Below, piece after piece: positions 34,988 through 43,142 of a stretch of DNA of 64,000 nucleotides. Position 1 is the first letter of the stretch; each line of letters starts with the position of its first letter. The notes beneath the pieces were generated by a model that searched no databases, was not told the DNA's origin, and was given only the letters and a program-made list of their open reading frames with translations. A program made the position numbers and the translations under genes. The DNA comes from DATLNF01 sp046590575 (GTDB lineage Bacteria > Actinomycetota > Actinomycetes > BP-191): the NCBI GenBank assembly GCA_046590575.1, contig JBKJUS010000012.1, positions 28,738-92,737 on the forward strand. The letters run 5' to 3'.

Positions 34988-35052
34988 GCCGTGCATCGTG
35001 CCCGAGAGCCGTCGGCGATGCGAGCGAGGCACACGTCGGCCGCGTCGGACGT

Positions 35053-37287
35053 CTAGGGCTCAGCCGAGGGACTCGCGGGCCCCTGCTGCCCGGCGGGTGA
35101 CTGTGACGCGCTCGGCGGCGGGTCGCTCGGCGGCGGGTCGCTCGGCGGGCCGGTGGGTGGGGGCTGGCTGGGCGAGGGCTCGAAGGACGGTTCGACGACA
35201 ATCACCGAAGGGGTCGGCTCGATGCTGGGCAGCGCGGGGGAGGTCTGGCTAGCCAGCGGATCGGCCGACGGCGAAAGCCTCGGGGCCGGTGAGGCCGAGG
35301 AGTTCTCGGTCTTGCCTACGTATTTCGGCGGCGGGAATGGCATGACCGGCTTGCCCTGCAGTGCCTCGTCCATGAAGCGCTTGAAGATCGCCGCAGGAAA
35401 GCTGCCGCCGGTGACGTCGCGGCCGAGGATGTTCTTCAATTGCTTCTCGTTCGGCTTGTCGAAGCCCATCCACACCGCCGTCGACAGCTGCGGCGTGAAG
35501 CCGACGAACCAGGCGTCCGCGTTGTTCTGCGTGGTACCGGTTTTGCCGGCTGCGGGGCGTCCGTCGAGCTTGGCCTTGGTCGCCGTGCCCTTCTCGACGA
35601 CCTGCTGCATAGCGAACGTGACGTCGGCGGCAATGTCCGGAGCGAGAGCGGTGGCGTCGACGTCCTTCTCGGCCTTGAAGATGACTTTGCCATCACGGTC
35701 GACCACCCGCTGGATGAGGTACGGCGTCGCTGCGGTGCCGTTGGCGGCGAAGGTCGAGAAGGCGACGGCTTGGTCGAGGACGTGCACCTCGCTCTCCCCG
35801 AGCCCGATGCCGCCCTCAGCGCGCAGCTTGACCGGCTGCTGCAAACCCTCGCTCGACTCGTCTGCATCCGGCACACCGACCCGGTGCGCGACGTCGATGA
35901 CCTTTCGGGGACCGGCATCGAGCGCCAGCCGGAAGTAGACGGTGTTGACCGACTTGGCGGTCGCCTCGATCAGATCGATGCGGCCGAAGGAGTCGTTGCT
36001 GTCGCCGTAGTTGCTGACCGGGCGCTCGCGGCCGGGGAAGTCCTGCGGCGACTTGCCGTCGTAAACGCTGCGCAGCCCGATGCCCTCCTCGATAGCGGCG
36101 GCGAGCACGACGGGCTTGAAGCTCGATCCCGGCTGTCGTGGATTGTCGGTGGCATCGTTGATGAATCGCTTGGTGTAGTCGCGTCCGCCGTACATCGCCT
36201 TGATCGCACCAGACCCCGGCTCGACCGAGACGAGCGCCGACAACAGGTCCTCGGGCACCTTCCCCCGGGGCAGGATCTCGTCCATCGCCTTGGTGGCGGC
36301 GGCCTGCGCCTTGGGGTCGATCGTCGTCGTCACCCGGAGGCCGGCGTAGCTGACCTCCTCGGGGCTGAGCCCAATCGCTGCAAGCTCCGTTTCGACGGCC
36401 TTGAGGACGTGTCCCCTGGGTCCGGAGAGGCGCCCGGCTGTCTTGCCGGCGCCAGGCTGACGGATGTCGGGGTACTTCGCCGTCGTTGAGGTGCCCTCAG
36501 GCAGCCAGCCCTCTTCCTCCATGTTCACGAGCACAGCAGTCCAGCGCTTCCTCGCCAGCTCGGGCCGACGCGCCGGGTCGCCACCCTCTGGCGAGCGGAT
36601 GAGGGTGGCGAGGACCGCCGCCTGCTCCACCGTCAGAGCTTTGCTCGGCACACCGAAGAAGGTCTTGGCGGCTGCCTCGATGCCGTAGGCACCTCGACCG
36701 AAGTAGATCGTGTTCAGGTAGCTCTCGAGGATCTCGTCCTTGCTGAGCCGGCGCTCGAGCTTGATCGAGACCATGACCTCCTTGAGCTTGCGCGACAAGG
36801 ATCGCTCACGGCTGAGCTTGAACTTCGTCTTCGTGTACTGCTGAGTGATCGTCGACCCGCCCTGCGAGACGCCGCCGCCCTTCACATTGCGGAAGAGCGC
36901 CCGGAAGATGCCCGTCGGCGACACCCCGTTGTGGCCGTAGAAGCCTTCGTCCTCGGCGGCCAGCACGGCTTGGCGCACCGGCTCGGGCAAGCTCTCGAGC
37001 GGAACGTCGGTGCGGTTCTCCTCCCCCTGGATCCGACCGAGCTCACTGCCGTCGCTGTGCAGCACCAGGACCGACTGCTCATCCGGCGTCGCGTTGGGCA
37101 CGGTGGTCGTGGCGTAGAGCACGCCGAGGAAGAACACCAGGAGGGCAAACCCGAAGAGCGGGGTGAACAAGATCAACCGCCGTCCCCGCGGGGTGAGCTG
37201 ACGCCATCCGCGCGTCAGCCGGTTACCGGTGGAGGCAGCCTGCGGTCGGCCGGCGGGCGGATTGCTGCGAGGGGGGTGTGTCGCCAT
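35053..37287 (-). CDS. ponA: Bifunctional penicillin-binding protein (class A)
   Basis: 744 residues; polymerises lipid II and cross-links stems. Cytoplasmic basic tail, one membrane helix (LFGFALLVFFLGVLYATT), GT51 domain with AAEDEGFYGHNGVSP and GGSTITQQYTK, then transpeptidase with SSFK (GSSFKPVVLAAA), SVN (AKSVNTVYF) and KTGT (AAGKTGTTQNN). The C-terminus is a Pro/Ser tail with tandem SDPPP repeats. ATG at 37287; TATGTG ending 9 bases upstream may be a -10. Synteny with GT87, DUF5318, PadR and ino1 matches the mycobacterial ponA1 region. Confidence 0.95.
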   Translation of the reverse strand: MATHPPRSNPPAGRPQAASTGNRLTRGWRQLTPRGRRLILFTPLFGFALLVFFLGVLYATTTVPNATPDEQSVLVLHSDGSELGRIQGEENRTDVPLESLPEPVRQAVLAAEDEGFYGHNGVSPTGIFRALFRNVKGGGVSQGGSTITQQYTKTKFKLSRERSLSRKLKEVMVSIKLERRLSKDEILESYLNTIYFGRGAYGIEAAAKTFFGVPSKALTVEQAAVLATLIRSPEGGDPARRPELARKRWTAVLVNMEEEGWLPEGTSTTAKYPDIRQPGAGKTAGRLSGPRGHVLKAVETELAAIGLSPEEVSYAGLRVTTTIDPKAQAAATKAMDEILPRGKVPEDLLSALVSVEPGSGAIKAMYGGRDYTKRFINDATDNPRQPGSSFKPVVLAAAIEEGIGLRSVYDGKSPQDFPGRERPVSNYGDSNDSFGRIDLIEATAKSVNTVYFRLALDAGPRKVIDVAHRVGVPDADESSEGLQQPVKLRAEGGIGLGESEVHVLDQAVAFSTFAANGTAATPYLIQRVVDRDGKVIFKAEKDVDATALAPDIAADVTFAMQQVVEKGTATKAKLDGRPAAGKTGTTQNNADAWFVGFTPQLSTAVWMGFDKPNEKQLKNILGRDVTGGSFPAAIFKRFMDEALQGKPVMPFPPPKYVGKTENSSASPAPRLSPSADPLASQTSPALPSIEPTPSVIVVEPSFEPSPSQPPPTGPPSDPPPSDPPPSASQSPAGQQGPASPSAEP
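35111..35149. repeat. 15-base tandem repeat in the ponA 3' end
   Basis: CTCGGCGGCGGGTCG occurs twice in tandem plus a partial third, encoding SDPPP repeats in the protein's disordered tail. Unit length is a multiple of three, so copy changes would keep the frame. Confidence 0.8.
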
Positions 37288-37354
37288 GGTGGGCACATAG
37301 TGCCCCGGCGGACACCCTTCGAACCAACCAGATGCCGCGCCGAGCCACTGGTCG

Positions 37355-37369
37355 TACCCTCGTGCGGTG
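37355..37369 (+). promoter_or_regulatory. Leaderless-type -10 box before DUF5318 gene
   Basis: TACCCT (37355-37360) ends 6 bases before GTG 37367; no ribosome site is present. Confidence 0.45.
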
Positions 37370-37783
37370 CGCACGCAGCGGTCGGTCATCGACTACTCGT
37401 TGGCGAAGCGTGCGGCGCTCGCCGACCTCTTCGCCGGCCGGCTCGCGCCGGCCGAGGTCTGCGACGCGCACCCGTACCTTCAGCGGGCCGCGAAGTATCA
37501 CGGGGAGCCGACCAACAAGGCCTGCCCGGTGTGCAAGGGCCAGGACCCGCTCACCCACGTGACCTACGTCTACGGCGACGCGCTGAAGGAGGGCTCCGGG
37601 CGGGTGCGCACCACGGACGAACTGCGGGCCATGGCCGACGAGTACGACGAGTTCACCGTCTACGTCGTCGAGATCTGCCGCCGATGCGGGTGGAACCACC
37701 TCGACACCAGCTTCCTCCTCGGCCGGGCCGGCCTCCCAGCGGCCAGGCGTACCGCGTACCGCGCCGGCGCGGAGCCGCGGTGA
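37367..37783 (+). CDS. DUF5318 protein with zinc-ribbon-like cysteines
   Basis: 138 residues, similar in size, content and position to mycobacterial Rv0049 (next to ponA1). Begins RTQRSVIDYSLAKRAALADL; two CxxC pairs, CPVCKGQDPL near 53 and CRRCGWNHLD near 105, probably bind one zinc; between them are THVTYVYGDALK and FTVYVVEIC. Divergent from ponA with 79 bases between starts. Function unknown; conserved neighbour of ponA suggests a link with wall synthesis, but this is only positional. Confidence 0.85.
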   Translation: MRTQRSVIDYSLAKRAALADLFAGRLAPAEVCDAHPYLQRAAKYHGEPTNKACPVCKGQDPLTHVTYVYGDALKEGSGRVRTTDELRAMADEYDEFTVYVVEICRRCGWNHLDTSFLLGRAGLPAARRTAYRAGAEPR

Positions 37784-37804
37784 CACGCCGAAGACACCTC
37801 CGGC

Positions 37805-37834
37805 TTGACTGACGTTCACCTTCCTGCCTATCGT
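37805..37834 (+). promoter_or_regulatory. Promoter of the PadR-ino1 unit
   Basis: TTGACT (37805-37810), 18-base spacer, TATCGT (37829-37834): a near-consensus housekeeping promoter. The predicted transcription start falls inside the palindrome that follows, so repressor binding would block initiation. Confidence 0.65.
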
Positions 37835-37837
37835 TCC

Positions 37838-37872
37838 GATGTATCGCGCCGATACATCTGCTGGATGTATCG
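37838..37872. promoter_or_regulatory. Palindromic operator, probably PadR autoregulation
   Basis: GATGTATCG-CGC-CGATACATC is a perfect 9-base inverted repeat (37838-37858), and a third GATGTATCG half-site lies at 37864-37872, 26 bases from the first. The ATGT/ACAT ends are typical of PadR operators. The site covers the predicted transcription start and lies 35-70 bases before the padR gene. Confidence 0.75.
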
Positions 37873-37906
37873 GGGTGCCGCAGCCCAGGACAGGAGGTGA
37901 CGCAGC

Positions 37907-38482
37907 ATGGTGCTCGAGTTCGCCATTCTCGGCCTCCTGCACGAGTCCCCTCTACACGGCTACGAACTCAAGAAGCGGCTCGACGCGGTCCTGGGACGGA
38001 TGCGGGCGTTCTCCTACGGCTCGCTCTACCCCTGCCTCACCAAGCTCGAGCAGGCCGGCTACATCTCCCGCGACGCCAGCGGGGGCACGGGCCGGCGCAG
38101 CAAAGTCGTCTACGAGCTCACGGCCGAGGGCAAGGAGCACTTCCAGTCCCTCGCCAACGAGGCCGGGCCCTCCCAGTGGGAGGACGAGGCGTTCGGCGTC
38201 CACTTCGCGTTCTTCTCGCACACCGACGCGGAGACTCGGATGCGGATTCTCGAAGGGCGGCGCTCACGGCTCGAGGAGCAGCGTGAGGGACTGCGTGCTC
38301 GGCTCACCCGAGCCCGCGAGGCACTTGACGCCTACACCCTTGCCCTACAGAACCACGGTCTCGAATCGGTCGACCGCGAGGTCCGCTGGCTTAACGAGCT
38401 CATCGCCGTCGAGCGCACAGGTGGTCTCGACATCGCGGCTCCCGCCGACCGCAGCACGCACGACCCCAACACCGTCCGCTAA
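37907..38482 (+). CDS. PadR-family transcriptional regulator
   Basis: 191 residues. Winged helix about 1-90 (EFAILGLLHESPLHGYELKKRL, SYGSLYPCLTKLEQAGYI, VVYELTAEGK) and a C-terminal helical/coiled-coil dimerisation part (about 115-170, RMRILEGRRSRLEEQREGLRARL). ATG 37907 follows CAGGAGGTGA. It lies directly before ino1 (27-base gap) as in mycobacteria (Rv0047c-Rv0046c), so it most likely controls itself and inositol synthesis through the palindrome upstream. The ligand is unknown. Confidence 0.93.
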   Translation: MVLEFAILGLLHESPLHGYELKKRLDAVLGRMRAFSYGSLYPCLTKLEQAGYISRDASGGTGRRSKVVYELTAEGKEHFQSLANEAGPSQWEDEAFGVHFAFFSHTDAETRMRILEGRRSRLEEQREGLRARLTRAREALDAYTLALQNHGLESVDREVRWLNELIAVERTGGLDIAAPADRSTHDPNTVR

Positions 38483-38509
38483 CACACCACGTTCACCAAG
38501 GAGATCAGC

Positions 38510-39595
38510 ATGGGCTCGGACAGCACCCGTCAGGTGCGAGTCGCCATCGTCGGCGTCGGCAACTGCGCGTCCTCGCTCGTTCAGGGCGTGGAGTACTACC
38601 GCGAGGCCGACCCGTCGCAGCAGGTCCCCGGCCTGATGAACGTGATGGTGGGCGGCTACCACGTTAGTGACATCGAATTCGTCGCGGCGTTCGACGTCGA
38701 CGCAAAGAAGGTCGGTCGTGACCTCTCCGAGGCGATCGTTGCCAGCGAGAACAACACCATCCACCTCGCCGACGTGCCGCCACTGGGTGTGACCGTGCAG
38801 CGCGGGCATACCCTCGACGGTCTCGGCAAGTACTACCGCGAGATGGTCGACGAGTCCGACGACACCCCCGTCGACGTCGTCGCCACGCTCCGCGAGAGCC
38901 AGGCGGACGTCCTGGTCTGCTATCTACCGGTTGGCTCCGAGGACGCGGCACGCTTCTACGCCCAGGCCGCGATCGACGCGGGCGTCGGCTTCGTCAACTG
39001 TCTCCCGGTCTTCATCGCCGGCACCCCCGCATGGGCCGAGAAGTTCCGCGCGGCCGGCGTGCCGATCGTCGGCGATGACATCAAGAGCCAGGTCGGCGCG
39101 ACCATCACGCACCGAGTGCTCGCCAAGCTCTTCGAGGACCGCGGCGTCATCCTCGACCGCACGATGCAGCTCAACGTCGGCGGCAACATGGACTTCATGA
39201 ACATGCTCGAGCGGGAGCGCCTGGAGTCGAAGAAGATCTCCAAGACGCAAGCCGTGACCAGCCAGCTCAGCCACGACCTCGGCAAGGGCAACGTGCACAT
39301 CGGCCCGTCCGACTACGTGAGCTGGCTAGACGACCGCAAGTGGGCCTACGTACGGCTCGAGGGTCGTGCCTTCGGTGACGTACCCCTCAACCTGGAGTAC
39401 AAGCTTGAGGTGTGGGACAGCCCCAACTCCGCCGGCGTGGTCATCGACGCGCTGCGCTGCTGCAAGATTGCCAAGGATCGCGGCGTCGGTGGTCCACTCC
39501 TCGGCCCGTCCAGCTACTTCATGAAGTCGCCGCCGGAGCAGTACCGCGACGACATCTGCCGCCAGCTCACCGACGACTTCATCGCCGGCCGCTAG
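38510..39595 (+). CDS. ino1: Inositol-3-phosphate synthase
   Basis: NAD-dependent isomerisation of glucose-6-phosphate to 1L-myo-inositol-1-phosphate, first step to phosphatidylinositol, mannosides and mycothiol. 361 residues, the actinobacterial short form. Rossmann motif VAIVGVGNCASSLVQG; catalytic-region motifs GDDIKSQVGATITHR, LNVGGNMDF and DYVSWLDDRKWAYVRLEG. Strong ribosome site AAGGAGAT. Cotranscribed with padR; a perfect terminator follows. The inositol product would feed PI-anchored envelope glycans and the thiol system. Confidence 0.95.
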   Translation: MGSDSTRQVRVAIVGVGNCASSLVQGVEYYREADPSQQVPGLMNVMVGGYHVSDIEFVAAFDVDAKKVGRDLSEAIVASENNTIHLADVPPLGVTVQRGHTLDGLGKYYREMVDESDDTPVDVVATLRESQADVLVCYLPVGSEDAARFYAQAAIDAGVGFVNCLPVFIAGTPAWAEKFRAAGVPIVGDDIKSQVGATITHRVLAKLFEDRGVILDRTMQLNVGGNMDFMNMLERERLESKKISKTQAVTSQLSHDLGKGNVHIGPSDYVSWLDDRKWAYVRLEGRAFGDVPLNLEYKLEVWDSPNSAGVVIDALRCCKIAKDRGVGGPLLGPSSYFMKSPPEQYRDDICRQLTDDFIAGR

Positions 39596-39618
39596 GCGAC
39601 TCCGCACGCATCGCAACT

Positions 39619-39660
39619 GACGAAGGCTCGGTCTCCGCAAGAGGGGACCGAGCCTTCGTC
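39619..39660 (+). terminator. Rho-independent-type terminator after ino1
   Basis: An 18-base-pair stem (GACGAAGGCTCGGTCTCC with GGGGACCGAGCCTTCGTC, one T-G wobble) and 6-base loop, starting 24 bases after the stop. No long T-tract. It may also act on the minus-strand Cys-rich gene ending at 39697. Confidence 0.85.
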
Positions 39661-39696
39661 ATGCGTCGGGTCATTCACTCTCGATCGGCGCCCGCG

Positions 39697-40028
39697 CTAG
39701 GAGCGCAGCGCGCAGCACGAGCACGTACAGGGATCCGGAACGATCCGACCCCGCTGGACCTTGCGCAGGATCTCGTCAAGGACCTCTCGAGAGGGCACGT
39801 GGCTGCCGTGGCAGGTGACACAGCGCCCGTGCGGCAGCGGCTGGTCCGCATCCTGCTCGAAACGCCACACCCGCTCACCCCGTCGGCCCGGCTCGACCGG
39901 CGTGGGGCCCAGGTCGGCTTCCCCGAGGTCGACCAGCGACTCCAGCGGAACCGGTACCGGCTGCGGAACGTGGATAGCGACGACCTCCGGCCCGGCTCGA
40001 TCTCTGCTGGCTCGATCTCAGGGACCAT
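39697..40028 (-). pseudogene. Small Cys-rich protein gene with apparent frameshift
   Basis: The minus frame ending at 39697 reads clear protein: VWRFEQDADQPLPHGRCVTCHGSH, then VPSREVLDEILRKVQRGRI and VPDPCTCSCCALRS, with CxxC and CxCxCC pairs likely to bind zinc. The frame is open back to 40017 with high third-position GC but has no ATG; its only late start is GTG at 39870 (57 residues). An ATG at 40028 lies in another frame and begins MVPEIEPAEIEPG, joining smoothly to EVVAIHVPQP if one base is restored in the GC run near 39990. So either a one-base deletion broke the gene, or translation starts at 39870. Same strand as, and 60 bases after, the gene at 40089. Confidence 0.5.
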
Positions 40029-40088
40029 CTACCAGGGCCAGTGCCCACATTCCCGTCCGACTAACGTTCCGGCGTAACCCTGTCACCG

Positions 40089-40517
40089 TCAGGTCAGGGC
40101 AGTGCGACTGCTGGTCTTGCCGGGCTGTCGCCCACCTGCCGTACGGCGCTTCTGGGTCGGGACGGCCACGGTGATCTCGTCGTACCGCTGGTAGACGGCA
40201 TGAGGTGTGTCGCTGCCTGGGGGCACCATGAAGTGGTCAACCGCCTGCAACGTTCGCAACCTGCCATCCCGTCCGGTGGTCATCACCGGGTCAGGCTTCC
40301 CGTCCGACACCTCCGCCGGGGCCTGCGCCCCGGCGCGAATGTTGAACACGTCCTCGGCCTGTCGCGTGGCCGCCAGCACCCGGCCCTCGAGGTCATGCAG
40401 CACGGCAATCCCGTGCCACAGACGCGTGTCGTAGGGCAGGAGCGCTTCCCAGAGTCGGTCCTGAACCGTTCCGTCGGCGGGGCTGATCGTGGCGGGTTCG
40501 CGGACGCGTCGCTTCAT
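40089..40517 (-). CDS. Conserved-looking hypothetical protein
   Basis: 142 residues, no recognised domain. Central part WEALLPYDTRLWHGIAVLHDLEGRVLAATRQAEDVFN and PVMTTGRDGRLRTLQAVDHFMVPP alternates hydrophobic and charged residues as a small alpha/beta fold; the last 20 residues are basic and probably disordered. ATG at 40517; no clear ribosome site. Followed on the same strand by the Cys-rich frameshifted gene, and divergent from the amino-acid dehydrogenase gene. Confidence 0.6.
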   Translation of the reverse strand: MKRRVREPATISPADGTVQDRLWEALLPYDTRLWHGIAVLHDLEGRVLAATRQAEDVFNIRAGAQAPAEVSDGKPDPVMTTGRDGRLRTLQAVDHFMVPPGSDTPHAVYQRYDEITVAVPTQKRRTAGGRQPGKTSSRTALT

Positions 40518-40681
40518 GTCGCTAGCCTGCTAGGCGTTGCGCGGCCGCACCATGGCCCGTCTTGGCCATTTTTGTCCCCACCTCGCGTGGGTGCTGGTCC
40601 CGGTCAGCGTGAGGCGACCGGTAACGTCGCCTCACGCGAAGGGTCGCCAGAGGGCGACTTCGATCCGATGAAGGCGGCGAC

Positions 40682-41728
40682 GTGCACGAGGTCCTCCACG
40701 ACTGGGACGGCGAGAACGCGCTGGTCAGCTTCGACGTGCACACCGGTAGCCACCTGTTCATCGCCCTGCACTCGCGCCGGCTGGGACCCGCGGCTGGTGG
40801 CACTCGGCTCAAGACGTACCCCACGCCCGCGGACGGCCTCCGCGACGCGACCCTGCTGGCCCGTGCGATGACCTACAAGATGGCAGTGGCTGGCCTGCCG
40901 ATGGGAGGCGGCAAGTCCGTGCTCGCGGTGCCCGGAGAGCTCTCGCCCGACGACCGCCGCCACATCCTCGTCCAGCACGCGCGCAACGTCGAAACGCTCA
41001 ACGGCAGCTACAGCACGGGCCCGGACGTCGGAACCACCTCGCTGGACATGGACGTCCTTCATGAGCACACCGAACACGCCTTCGGCCGCAGCCCCGCCCG
41101 CGGGGGGTCGGGAAGCAGCGCACCGGACACCGCGGTAGGTGTCTTCCACGGCATCCGCGCTGCGGTCGCTCACGTCAACGGCGATGCGCGGCTCGACGGA
41201 GTGCAGGTCTTCGTCCAAGGCTGCGGCGCGGTGGGCGAGCCGCTCGTCGGCATGCTCGCCAACGCTGGCGCGGCCGTGGCGGTGAGCGACGTCGTCCCCG
41301 ACCGGGTCGAGATGCTGGTGCGCAAGTACGGCGTGCGCGCTGTCGAGCCGGACGCCGTCGACGTGGAGTGCGACGTCTACGCCCCATGCGCTCTCGGTCA
41401 GGTGATCGGTGAAGCCGTTGTGCCGACTTTGCGCTGTCGCATCGTCGCCGGCGCCGCCAACAACGTCCTCGTCGCGCCGGAGGACGGCGAGCGACTGCAG
41501 GCAGCCGGCATCCTGTACGCGCCTGACTTCGTGATCAACGCCGGCGGCGCCGTACACCTCATCGGCTACGAGGGCCTCGGCTGGGACAGCGATCGCGTCG
41601 CCGCCGGTCTCGTCGGCATAGGCACCACGCTGGCGCAGATCTTCGCCGAATCCGACTCACTCGGGATCAGCACGGAGCGGGCCGCCGAGCGGGTGGCCGA
41701 GGCCCGCCTCGCAGCTGGCCCGCAGTGA
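40682..41728 (+). CDS. Glu/Leu/Phe/Val dehydrogenase family (branched-chain amino-acid dehydrogenase)
   Basis: 348 residues, NAD-dependent oxidative deamination of an amino acid to its 2-oxoacid. Motifs: LGPAAGGTRLKTY, catalytic Lys in MTYKMAVAGLPMGGGKSV, GPDVGTTSLDMDVL, dinucleotide site FVQGCGAVGEPLVGML, AGAANNVL and NAGGAVHL. Length and motif details fit valine/leucine dehydrogenase rather than hexameric glutamate dehydrogenase. GTG at 40682 with GAAGGCGGCG upstream. The products could feed the bkd complex at 2-5.6 kb. Stands alone. Confidence 0.9.
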   Translation: MHEVLHDWDGENALVSFDVHTGSHLFIALHSRRLGPAAGGTRLKTYPTPADGLRDATLLARAMTYKMAVAGLPMGGGKSVLAVPGELSPDDRRHILVQHARNVETLNGSYSTGPDVGTTSLDMDVLHEHTEHAFGRSPARGGSGSSAPDTAVGVFHGIRAAVAHVNGDARLDGVQVFVQGCGAVGEPLVGMLANAGAAVAVSDVVPDRVEMLVRKYGVRAVEPDAVDVECDVYAPCALGQVIGEAVVPTLRCRIVAGAANNVLVAPEDGERLQAAGILYAPDFVINAGGAVHLIGYEGLGWDSDRVAAGLVGIGTTLAQIFAESDSLGISTERAAERVAEARLAAGPQ

Positions 41729-41780
41729 GACCTCTCGTCCCTGCAGTCCTCCCCGCGCATCAGGTCGGCAGCCGCCGCCG

Positions 41781-41795
41781 TAGGCTGGACAGGTG
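41781..41795 (+). promoter_or_regulatory. Leaderless-type -10 box before the MFS gene
   Basis: TAGGCT (41781-41786) ends 6 bases before GTG 41793; no ribosome site. Confidence 0.5.
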
Positions 41796-43142
41796 ACCGA
41801 TTTGCGTGTCTCGCGCCTCGCGAGTGTGCGCGAGGTGTTCCGCGAGCCGCACTTCGGCCAGCTCTTCGCCACCCGGCTCAGCTCGCAGACCGCCGACGGG
41901 ATCTTCAACGTCGCGCTGGCTGGCTTCGCACTCTTCTCACCCGAACGGCAGACCTCACCCGGTCGGGTGGCGGCACTCTTCGCCACCCTGTTGCTGCCCT
42001 ATTCACTGGTCGGTCCGTTTGCCGGTGTCTTCATCGACCGCTGGAGCCGGCAACGGATCCTGGTCGTAGCCAACCTCGTCCGCGCCCTCCTGGTCCTCGG
42101 TGTCATCGCGGTCGTTCTGGTGGACGCTCCGTTGCCCATCTTTTACGGCAGCGTGCTGGTCGTCCTGTCGGTCAACCGCTTCCTGCTGTCGGCGCTCTCG
42201 GCCGCGCTGCCACACGTCGTACGCCGTCCGCAACTGGTGCTCGCCAACGCGGTGACCACTACTGCGGGCACGGTTGTCGCCATCCTCGGCGGCGCGATCG
42301 GCTACGGGATCCGGGCCCTGGTCGGTGCCGACGACTCCGGGATCGCCGTCATCCTTGCTGGGGCCGCAGGGGTGTACGTCAGCTCCTCACTCATCGCCGC
42401 GCGCATGGACCGATCGCTGCTCGGCCCCGACGAGCGCACCACGCGAGTGGGGATGGCCGATGCCATCAGCGAGGTGCTGCGCGGGGTCGGTCAGGGTGCC
42501 GCGCACGTGTGGCACCGCCGGCGGGCTGGTCGCGCCATGGTCGCCATCGCCGCGCACAGATTTTTCTACGGCCTCAGCCTGGTCTCCACGCTGCTGCTCT
42601 ACAACGAGGACTTCGGGCTCTTCCGCAAGGACGGCCTCTTCGGGCTCGGGGCGGTCTTCGGCGCCTCGGGGGCCGGCTACCTCCTGGCGGCTGCGATCAC
42701 TCCGGGTGCGACCCGACGGATCGGGGTCGAGCAGTGGGTGGCGGCACTCTTTCTCGGAGCGGCCGTCGCGGAGATCGCCTTCGGCGCGCCGTACAACCAG
42801 CCAGCGTTCCTGGTCGCCGCCTTCGCGCTGGGCATCGCCGCCCAAGGCGCCAAGATCTGCGTCGATTCAATCGTGCAGGAGACCATCGACGACAGCTATC
42901 GCGGTCGGGTCTTCTCCTTCTACGACATCCTCTTCAACGTGTCGTTCGTCTCCGCCGCCGGCGTCGCCGCGGTCACCCTGCCGCGCGACGGCAAGAGTTA
43001 TCCGGTCTTGTTTTTCATCGCCTTCGGCTACGCAGCGACGGGACTGCTCTTTGGCTTCGCCACCCGCCGCAACCCGGCGGTCGGCATCGGACCAGCCGAT
43101 GTCCCTGCAGAGGTCAGCGCAGAAGGTCTGCGACCCGGCTGA
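41793..43142 (+). CDS. MFS transporter
   Basis: 449 residues with about twelve membrane helices. First half: FGQLFATRLSSQTADGIFNVALAGFALF, then the loop FAGVFIDRWSRQRILVVANL (MFS loop 2-3 signature form). A matching position in the second half reads VQETIDDSYRGRVFSFYDILFN. Fits the DHA3-like drug or macrolide efflux group, but no substrate can be assigned. GTG start behind a leaderless-type box. Its last 29 bases overlap the converging FecR-like gene. Confidence 0.87.
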   Translation: MTDLRVSRLASVREVFREPHFGQLFATRLSSQTADGIFNVALAGFALFSPERQTSPGRVAALFATLLLPYSLVGPFAGVFIDRWSRQRILVVANLVRALLVLGVIAVVLVDAPLPIFYGSVLVVLSVNRFLLSALSAALPHVVRRPQLVLANAVTTTAGTVVAILGGAIGYGIRALVGADDSGIAVILAGAAGVYVSSSLIAARMDRSLLGPDERTTRVGMADAISEVLRGVGQGAAHVWHRRRAGRAMVAIAAHRFFYGLSLVSTLLLYNEDFGLFRKDGLFGLGAVFGASGAGYLLAAAITPGATRRIGVEQWVAALFLGAAVAEIAFGAPYNQPAFLVAAFALGIAAQGAKICVDSIVQETIDDSYRGRVFSFYDILFNVSFVSAAGVAAVTLPRDGKSYPVLFFIAFGYAATGLLFGFATRRNPAVGIGPADVPAEVSAEGLRPG

